Assembly (NCBI RefSeq): GCF_024763615.1
Contig: NC_077222.1
Location: 105,805,417-105,869,416, forward strand
From: Phlebotomus papatasi
Taxonomy: Eukaryota; Arthropoda; Insecta; Diptera; Psychodidae
Reading direction: 5' to 3'
Length of the DNA: 64,000 bases
Under the pieces are notes generated by a model that saw only the letters and a list, made by a program, of their open reading frames with translations, did not search any database and was not told where the DNA came from. Position numbers and translations under genes: made by a program. Of the stretch, positions 57,346 through 64,000 are shown piece by piece. Positions within the stretch are counted from its first letter, which is position 1. Each line of letters opens with the position of its first letter.

Positions 57346-57678
57346 ATAACAACTTATAAACAGAAAACGGAGAGAGATATCGACATACGGTTTTCGACAA
57401 ATGTTAAATGTCGATGGGAGGCTAAAAGTAGTTGATGTCAGAGATCCACCCTCTTATTTCGCTATTTTCGAACAATCCCAAATTTCAAAGCCCCTACGAC
57501 TCCGTGACCCGAGCTTTAAGGGATCAAAAATTTAATTTTCAAATGATCATATCTTCGATTCTAATTATGAGAATTAAAAAAAATAGTGTTTTGGAAAGCT
57601 CTCGTAGAATACTATAACATTTTTGATACCCCAACTTGATCTATTTCAGTCAAAGGTGTAATTAACCCTAACCTTGAT

Positions 57679-57732
57679 CTTATGAGCCCGCGACCCCAAT
57701 AGGAAAATCGGTTGAAAATGATGATGATGATG
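57679..57732 (+). mobile_element. GAT-tailed retroelement end, copy 3 (fragment)
   Basis: TTATGAGCCCGCGACCCCAA then TAGGAAAATCGGTTGAAAAT then a GATGATGATGAT tail. Equals the last 55 bases of copy 1. A 5'-truncated insertion into F1 copy E, as expected from target-primed reverse transcription. Confidence 0.75.
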
Positions 57733-57949
57733 TCTGATCGAAAATTTATTTTCGAATATTTCGAAAACCAGAATATGCTTTTTTTCAATTATTGGTATGT
57801 TGTAGCTGAGTTCGAGACCTTTCCAATGGTGGGTCGCACTTATTTTTCGATGATCCCTGATCTGAGCTCTAATCGAAAATATCTTGACCAGACTGAATGT
57901 TCGGTGTTTATGAAGCGATCTCGATGAAATTTTAGTATATCGTCGGTTA

Positions 57950-58065
57950 GATCAGTAACTGTGCTAACTCTGTTTTCTTAGTGTCTGCATTCCATGCAAA
58001 CCCCAAGGAACTATGCGTTATTAACGACAAATTCTGACACAAAGCCAATGCAGTTATCTCAGGAG
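57950..58065 (+). repeat. Dispersed repeat H, copy 2
   Basis: GTTAGATCAGTAACTGTGC, GTGTCTGCATTCCAT, TTAACGACAAATTC, CCAATGCAGTTATC. Same order as 26668-26770. In this copy it starts at or within the end of F1 copy E. Confidence 0.55.
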
Positions 58066-58069
58066 ATCG

Positions 58070-58825
58070 TCGGGAGATCAACCTCAACCACTTCTTATCC
58101 AGAGAAGTCACCAGAGTCACGAGAGTTTCAGAGGCCTGGATTCACCAATTAAGGTACCCTGATCGCTTAAGTACCTTCGTGATGTCGAGTGGAATATATT
58201 TAGTTCCATAATATACTCGTACAAGTTTATTATGAATGAATCCAAGTGAATCCCTATCCCTTATTCTTTCCCTGGTTAAGGCGGCCAATGAGTAGTTCAC
58301 TTGAGGAAGAAATTGTGAATCTTCTGAGTGATCTTCTTGAGAATCTTAAGGCAACAAAAGGGGTAATAGTGAAGTACAAAGGTCATGTGGACTGTAGGGA
58401 GAGATAACTAACTTCTTTAAGAATTCAGAGGTAAAACCCTCCAATTGCAAAGTAAATCATTACACTATTAATAAGCATAGCTACCAATAACAATTATTCA
58501 ATTTCATTCACGCATTTCTCGGAAAACGAACAAAATAGATCAATTGCCGCGGATGTTTATTCAAGTTCCTAATATTACTATTTTGGAACATTCTAATACC
58601 TAATATTCCGTATATTGCAAATATTTAGAAAATACTGCTGTGCATATTTTATGAATACTACTAATAATTTGCAAATAATTTTGTGGTATTGAAATTATTG
58701 AGCACAGCACAGATTCGTCGATATTAAATGCACAACACTAATTTTCAGAAGGAAAAAACTACATGTGGTCACCTGTAGATTTTTAAAGTAAATTAAAAAA
58801 AAAGAAAGTATTAAAATATAATGAA
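58070..58825. other. Spacer, nothing recognised
   Basis: No frame or repeat of note. AT-rich after 58480. Confidence 0.35.
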
Positions 58826-58831
58826 TATTTA

Positions 58832-58880
58832 TAGGGTAAGTGTGCCAAATTCCGGCCAGCTTGCAATTCCGGCCATATTT
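58832..58880 (+). mobile_element. Solo TAGGG end (GTGCCAAATTCCGGCC type)
   Basis: TAGGGTAAGTGTGCCAAATT then CCGGCCAGCTTGCAATTCCG. Nearly identical to the end at 43507. No right partner found; family G sequence follows at 58960. Confidence 0.65.
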
Positions 58881-58959
58881 TTTGTTTGTTAAAAAAACTG
58901 TTTACGAACTTGTTTGTGGGTTATAAGATTTACGATCATTTGCAACGAGGCCAAGGTAT

Positions 58960-59115
58960 GAATAAGTGGCTCTCAGAGTGAACCGTGAGCGACGATCAGC
59001 AAAATAATGCCGATATGATGCTAAAAATCTGTAGATCATTTGGGCAGAAATCGGCAGATAGGTATATGATCGGTATTTCGGCAGACTGACACGAGATCGG
59101 AAGATTGACACCCGT
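58960..59115 (-). mobile_element. Family G element end, copy 2
   Basis: CTCTCAGAGTGAACCGTGAG then CGACGATCAGCAAAATAATG then CGATCGGCA.AT-like words and GACACGAGATCGG. Reverse complement of 16500-16735. The rest of the family G element is missing. Confidence 0.7.
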
Positions 59116-59119
59116 GTCA

Positions 59120-59370
59120 TGTTTGTTCATTCCTGTTCCATTTATAAATTTCTTTGTAATCACTAACTACCTCTTCTGACAGGTTCTCGTGGTTTAGTAC
59201 TTCATAAATTTTCAAAATCTTGTTCAAATTCTCAGTACAAAAATTCACTTTGAATGTTTCGAACATCAACGACATTTTATCCAAATAGAAAGCTATTTAT
59301 TTTTAGCCAAGACACTTTTGAGGAATCAAACCCCGGCTGTGATCATACAGTAACAGTCGAATCCGTAAAT
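59120..59370. other. Spacer, nothing recognised
   Basis: No repeat or frame of note. Confidence 0.3.
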
Positions 59371-59375
59371 CGGAG

Positions 59376-59490
59376 GTGAGCGCAAGCACTGCTTCAAACC
59401 GAACAAACGTCAAATGAAAACTGTACATCAATAGTTTACTTGGACAAACTTATTTTGACATTTATTCGGTTTTAAATGGTTCTTGCTCAC
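59376..59490. mobile_element. GTGTGCAAGAACC MITE, copy 3
   Basis: Left GTGAGCGCAAGCACTGCTTC then AAACCGAACAAACGTCAAAT; right ACAAACTTATTTTGACATTT then ATTCGGTTTTAAATGG and TTCTTGCTCAC. Same length and centre as copy 1 (28043-28160). Confidence 0.8.
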
Positions 59491-59494
59491 GTTA

Positions 59495-60615
59495 CTCACC
59501 CCTACCGTAAATTCTTTTCTTTCTTTACTTTAATTCCTTTAATCTAAAATACATTTTATATTTATTATACAATTATTTAGATTGATTTTAAGCTGATTTT
59601 ATCTCATTGCTATCAATTACGGCTTATGTAAGCCTTTGAACTTATCTAGTCTGTGTCTTCGCTAACCATTTCAAATCTTAACCGTTAAGTTTTAGGGTCT
59701 TTGAAGATATATTTGTATCTCAGATTCATTAAGTATACTTTTATTATATCCCCGAAATGTGAAATTCTCACCCAATTACGTAACAATTCACCCACCCAGA
59801 AAGTACACAATAAAAAATAATTTTAAACAATTCCACATGAAATCAAATCGAGTGTGGTGGAATTTCGTAGTGCACCTAAATGTTAAGAAGAGCAATTTCA
59901 AAAGTTTCATGATCCTCCCGAACTCACGTTTCCCATTTAATACTTTGCATATAGAGGACTGTAAATGGAGAGTACCTTCATTTCTGGTGGGGTGGTAAAT
60001 GGCGAGAAAATTCGGAGTATTTGAAATTTTCCATGAAGGTGAGGGGAGGATGGTGTGATAAAATTTATTGGGTAAAAGTAATTAACGCGTTTCGTTGGGT
60101 AAAAACAATAAACAAGTTCAAAGGGAGCATTAAATTTTCTCAACACAGACTTTTTCTCTTATACTTTTCCGAAGCTGGTCTTTTCTCAGTTTCCCCAGCT
60201 ACCGGTTTTTTTTTCTGGGAACTTTTGAGCTAGGGAATTCAATGGGGGTGCAAAAATTGGTAGAATCATGCTGTGCACATAGCATATGCTGACTGTATGC
60301 AGAGAAATAGCATATAAAGAATCTTCGTGAAAATAAAAACGATGAAATTGCTTCGATTTTATTGGGACACTTAGAAATGTTCTTTAATTAAACTCCCACA
60401 CCATTTAATTTTGGCTCTGTTGAGACTTTAAACGCAACATTCTTTACAATTGGCACGTAAATATCCATTCTCTTTCTTCCTGGTGAATTATATCTGAACC
60501 CACAACAAAGTATTTGATAAAGAGACTACACGAAAAAAGCCAATGAATGTTTTAAGATGATTACAGTGTACCGTAGATGTAGGTGACTTTGGACCTCGGC
60601 TTTTAGTCAGCTTCT
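59495..60615. other. Apparently single-copy sequence, no gene seen
   Basis: Overlapping frames of 62-79 codons at 59759-60233 on both strands. No motif. Confidence 0.4.
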
Positions 60616-60622
60616 CTTTAAG

Positions 60623-60819
60623 TAGGGGAAACTGGGGTAGCACCAAACACTAATTTTTATTTTTAAACTATTTGGACTATCTCGACCATTTCTTCAGTGG
60701 ACAAGCGTCTGTATTGCCTAAAAATGTCTATAAGTCTTGTCCTCAGAAGTCGAATATCCTATTAAATAATGGCAGTGTTTGGTGCTACCCCGTGTTTGGT
60801 GGTGCCCCAGACTCCCCTA
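60623..60819. mobile_element. TAGGG-ended MITE (GGGGTAGCACCAAACAC type)
   Basis: Left TAGGGGAAACTGGGGTAGC then ACCAAACAC; right (reverse-complemented) TAGGGGAGTCTGGGGCACC then ACCAAACACGGGGTAGC. The phrase GTGTTTGGTGCTACCCC is doubled at the right end. TA at both edges. Confidence 0.85.
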
Positions 60820-60912
60820 TACCATTTAAGGGTGGTCTGAATATCTTCCTTAATTTTTAGAATTAAAAAATTATAAGCTTACGAAAAGCAGGGATGTAAA
60901 GTCATCGGCATC

Positions 60913-61128
60913 TAGGGGAAAGCACGGTACCTTCGGACGTCTCAAGCTTCGAACCACTCTTTTTTTCAACACGTTTTCAAATAATTTGACCTATTATAAT
61001 TTAATAGCTAGTCGAGTATTTCAAATTCTCTGAAAAAAAAGCCATATTGGTCAAATTCATTAAGAACTTAGAAAAAAAATTGAGTTGTCGGAAATTTGAG
61101 TCGTCCGAAGGTAGCACGCTTTCGTTTA
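60913..61128. mobile_element. TAGGG-ended MITE (GCACGGTACCTTCGGACG type)
   Basis: Left TAGGGGAAAGCACGGTACC then TTCGGACGTCTCAAGCTTC; right (reverse-complemented) TAAACGAAAGCGTGCTACC then TTCGGACGACTCAAATTTC. The right terminus has lost GGGG. Related to 21767-21991. Confidence 0.75.
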
Positions 61129-61187
61129 CTGTAAATATGTGAATATTTACAGTGGGCGCTCTTAATAACTTTTCCGAGATTTCGGAA

Positions 61188-61250
61188 TGGCTTCAAAGAA
61201 CTCCATATAAAAAAAACAACTTGCCGGGGGGTTGTTTACAGTAAGGGATT
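61188..61250 (+). repeat. GGCTTCAAA..CTCCATATAA segment
   Basis: ATGGCTTCAAAGAACTCCAT then ATAAAAAAAACAACTTGCC matches 44012-44065 (TTGGCTTCAAATAGCTCCAT then ATAAAAAGGCCAACTTGCC). About 55 bases, otherwise unassigned. Confidence 0.5.
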
Positions 61251-61460
61251 TAAATATTTTTCTTTTATTTATTTAAATGAAAAACTGCCTTTCAAATTGT
61301 GTGTTTCTTAGACGCAAAATTACAGGCAACAAATTATTTGCGTCCACCGCCGTTTCATTGTTCGTGACTAACCTACTCCAGAGCCTCTTTATGAAATGTA
61401 ATTACTAAATATTCCTCTATATTATATTTTCCATCGGTGGAAGCCAAATTTCCGAATGGT

Positions 61461-61486
61461 TGAAATCCTAAAAAGGTCCGAAACGT
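61461..61486 (+). repeat. GGTCCGAAACGT motif
   Basis: TGAAATCCTAAAAAGGTCCG then AAACGTAG shares the AAAAAGGTCC and GAAACGT words of 15321-15356, but lacks the intervening loop. Weak evidence of a third member. Confidence 0.25.
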
Positions 61487-61547
61487 AGAAAATCTCCCTT
61501 TGCGTTCAGCAAGCACGGATGTAATCGTAAGAACAGCATTGACAATG

Positions 61548-62515
61548 TTGTCTATTCGGAATTTCGGCTTTTGGAATTTTGGCGTTCAAGTTTTTGGGTT
61601 TCAAGGTTTTAGCCTTTTGGATTTTGGCCTTTTCGGATTTTGGCTTTCGAGATTTTGGTCCATTTGGAATTTAAGTTATGGGCATTTTGAATTTCAAAAT
61701 TTTGGACTATTCGAGATTCAGGCTTCCGGATTTTTGGTTTTCCAGGGTTTCGACTGTCTGGTATTTTCGTTTTCAATATTTTGAATTTTTAGATTTAGGC
61801 CCTTTCAGATTTTGGCTTCCGGGTTTTGTCTTGCAAGATTTTGTATTTTTAGATTTTGGCCCTTCAGATTTTGGCTTTCGAATTTTGACCCATTCGGATT
61901 TTGGCTTTCGAGATTTGCCCCTTTTGGATTCTGGCTTATGGATTTCGTCTTTCAACATTTTGGTCCACTCTGATTTTGGCTTTCGAGATTTGTCCCTTTC
62001 AAATTATGGACTTTCGGATCCTGTCTTGCAATATTTTGGATTTTTAGAGTTTGGTCAATTCAGATTTTGGCTTTCGAGATTTTGACCCATTCGATTTTAA
62101 CCTTTGGGATTTTGGCGCATTTAGATTTTTGGATTTCGGGATTTTGGCTTTCGAAATTCTGACTTTCAAGATCTTGGCCTTTACGGATTTTGGCTTTTGG
62201 GTTTTGTCTTGCAGATTTTTAGATTTTTAGATTTTGGCCCTTCAGATTTTTGCTTTCGATATTTTGACGCATTCGGAATTCTGGCTTTCAAGATTTTGAG
62301 CCTTTTGGATTTTGGCTTTCGGGATTTTGACGCATTTAGAATTTTGTCTTTCGGGATGTCGGCTTTTAAGATTTTGACCCAATCGAATTTTTGTTTCCGG
62401 GATTTTGCTTTCGGAATGATAACTTTCAAGATTTGTACTTCTGGGATATTGGTTTTCGAGATATTAGGACTTTCGGAATTTTTCCGTCAGGATTTCGGTT
62501 CTCGGGATTATGACA
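61548..62515 (+). repeat. GGATTTTGG minisatellite, block 4
   Basis: Units of 16-17 bases with consensus TTTTGGCTTTCGGGATTTTG, more mixed than block 3 and with a CCCTTC or CCCATTC variant spacer every second or third unit. Frames on both strands stay open by repetition (up to 135 codons forward). Confidence 0.85.
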
Positions 62516-62570
62516 GAGATCCATTTTTCATATTTGTTGGTTCAAAACCGTTGTGAACCTATTCATATAT

Positions 62571-62647
62571 GAGACGTTCAGAGCAGAAGTGGACTGTTTT
62601 AACAGGGAAATGCATACAGAAGAGACCACTTCTGCTCTGAGCGTCTC
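62571..62647. mobile_element. Small foldback, 77 bases
   Basis: Arms GAGACGTTCAGAGCAGAAGT then GG and CCACTTCTGCTCTGAGCGTC then TC pair over 22 bases with one mismatch. Loop of about 33 bases. Lies 55 bases after minisatellite block 4. Confidence 0.7.
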
Positions 62648-62649
62648 TT

Positions 62650-64000
62650 ATCACCTTTAAAAGCATCTGAAATATTTATTCAGAGTATTAAATGTTTAAA
62701 TTTTTTTCGGTTTATTTACTAATAATTCAGGAAGAATTATTAAAATTGTTTCAAATCTATTCCACCTCGAGAAGACTCAAATATTCAACTCATCCTACTT
62801 GTTCTAAGCGCATTAGCGGATAAAGACGAAATTTTTGTCTGGACAATATTCAAAGCTCGCTTAAAAATTAATTAAATCGTTGTAGCATTGGGGATATTAT
62901 GATCTCAAAAATGCGTAAGCCGCTTTCGACCATATTAACTCTTTCTCGGTTCGTAACGTTTTCGTGATAATGAAGAATAACATCGTTTCGGAATGAAATT
63001 TTGAGATTACTTTATATCAGAGATGACTAACCAAAAACTAAGTTGCTCTCTTTAAGTGTTTGATTAAAAGATGATTTGAATCGAAGAGATATCGAAGAAC
63101 AAAAGACTAAAAGAAGGTGGGGCAAGCAGATCGTTCACTAATTTTGTACAACATTTCACCAAGTAAACTCAATGTTATTTAATAACAACATTTTTATTTT
63201 GTGTACTTAATTAATTATTAAATTTTCCAAAGTCATTCATGCTTGAAACTGTTGCACCCTTTCCTATGTACATATATTTTTCTCTCAATCGGCGGAGTTC
63301 GAGCGATAAAAATGAAGTAACAGCATGGGGTAGTTTAAACCCTGAAGGGGTTTCAGTCAGTTGGCAAAGGGGTTGCAAAAAAGAAAGTCCATCGACTCCA
63401 CCTCATTTAATGGATCACAAATTTTACCGGAAGGAATTTTCTCCAATTACACTCCACAAGGATATATATTGTGGGCATCATTGGGGACTCAAATCAAAAG
63501 TTTCACAATCATCTCCCCATTTTGTTCCTATTCCCCGATTCAAGAATACAAAGTTCAATGTAAATCTCAAGAGTTTCTCATTATTTAATCCATGGGAAAT
63601 TGAGCAGCTTTCAATTTTCCCCAATCACCATCAAAACTTTAACGGTCGTTTTTCGTCCTTAAAACCTTTGCTTTCTCTCTCTCTCTCTTTCTTTCTCAGA
63701 AGGCAGAAGCTCTTATAAACATTTCTGGAGAAAAGCTCCATTGAGGATGTGTGGGTGATTTGCTTCAAATCGAAAATGGTCACTCTAAGTTATTCCTTTT
63801 GATTTGGCTTTCAAATGGCTCCCAAAGGCAAATGAACGGAGCTTTGGGCATCGGATTGGCCCTGGTATATGCTTTATGGAAAAATCTATGATCCTTCAAA
63901 AAATGCTTTTTAAAAGTTTAGTTGATACAGCTTGGTATTGACAAAAACCTTTTGCATTTTCAATCATCTTAAATGATGTAAATATTCATATTTGGTTCAT
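62650..64000. other. Apparently single-copy sequence, no gene seen
   Basis: GC-richer from about 63240 with a plus-strand 159-codon frame (63239-63718) that has no domain and ends in a Ser/Leu-rich CT microsatellite (63673-63700). The sequence runs off the window. I cannot exclude that it is part of a gene. Confidence 0.35.

Larger units (their letters stand above)
57070..57960 (+). mobile_element. F1 interspersed repeat, copy E
   Basis: Begins with the F1 word AAAAATCGATTTTCGTGGACG, followed by the expanded tract (57095-57345), then GAGAGATATCGACATACGG, TTTTCGACAAATGTTAAATG, GACCCGAGCTTTAAGGGATC, CATATCTTCGATTCTAATT and ATTTTAGTATATCGTCGG. A short GAT-tailed fragment (57679-57732) interrupts it. 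The end overlaps repeat H. Confidence 0.75.

Noticed and set aside
57030..57359. 109-codon Ser/Cys/Pro-rich frame
   Set aside because: Entirely due to the CCGTCC minisatellite tract in F1 copy E.
63239..63718. 159-codon plus-strand frame
   Set aside because: No domain. The end is a CT microsatellite. A second frame overlaps it. The region might be exonic, but the sequence does not show it.

Overview
This is eukaryotic, AT-rich, repeat-dense non-coding DNA. By eye about two thirds of the bases are A or T. I found no spliced gene, conserved protein domain, rRNA gene or bacterial-type operon. The open frames are short, and the longest (233 and 267 codons) lie in or beside repeats. The density of small inverted-repeat transposons (MITEs), a tRNA-headed SINE, trinucleotide-tailed retroelement ends and the overall composition suggest an arthropod. 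A dipteran, possibly a sand fly, is my best guess, but nothing here proves it. The window could be intergenic or the inside of a long intron.

Five classes of sequence account for most of the recognisable structure. (1) TA-flanked inverted-repeat elements whose outer ends read TAGGG on both sides, with different sequence inside the ends (near 3.3, 5.9, 8.5-12.1, 14.1, 18.4, 20.2, 21.8, 43.5, 48.0, 60.6 and 60.9 kb, plus solo ends). (2) Other MITE or foldback families: a pogo/Tigger-like one at 36.6 kb, a GTGTGCAAGAACC family at 28.0, 28.4 and 59.4 kb, and others at 10.0, 30.0, 30.4-31.9, 34.8, 45.9, 52.7-54.2 and 62.6 kb. (3) A roughly 16-base minisatellite with consensus near CGGGATTTTGGCTTTT, in blocks at 2.0, 23.5-24.9, 49.7-51.0 and 61.5-62.5 kb. 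(4) A long interspersed family, called F1 here, with five copies (6.4-7.4, 37.5-39.4, 45.0-45.5, 48.7-49.2 and 57.1-58.0 kb). Three of these copies carry a CCGTCC-type tract of very different length. (5) Retroelement-like pieces: a tRNA-Thr-like segment at 45.56 kb, an ATT-tailed SINE at 33.7 kb and a GAT-tailed element at 7.5, 27.2 and 57.7 kb.

Between these lie stretches that look single-copy (about 4-5.4, 12.6-14.1, 16.7-18.4, 22-23.5, 25-26.6, 28.8-30, 32-33.2, 39.4-40.4, 41.4-43.2, 46.4-47.9, 51-52.7, 54.8-56.7, 59.5-60.6 and 62.7-64 kb). I see no exon, CRISPR array, riboswitch or other gene-like structure in them. The most interesting signals are the shared TAGGG end on elements with unrelated interiors, the 3.6-kb element with perfect 26-base ends, the tract-bearing F1 family, the alternating-palindrome MITE array at 53 kb, and short CTGA/GAAA motifs that resemble a hammerhead ribozyme core.
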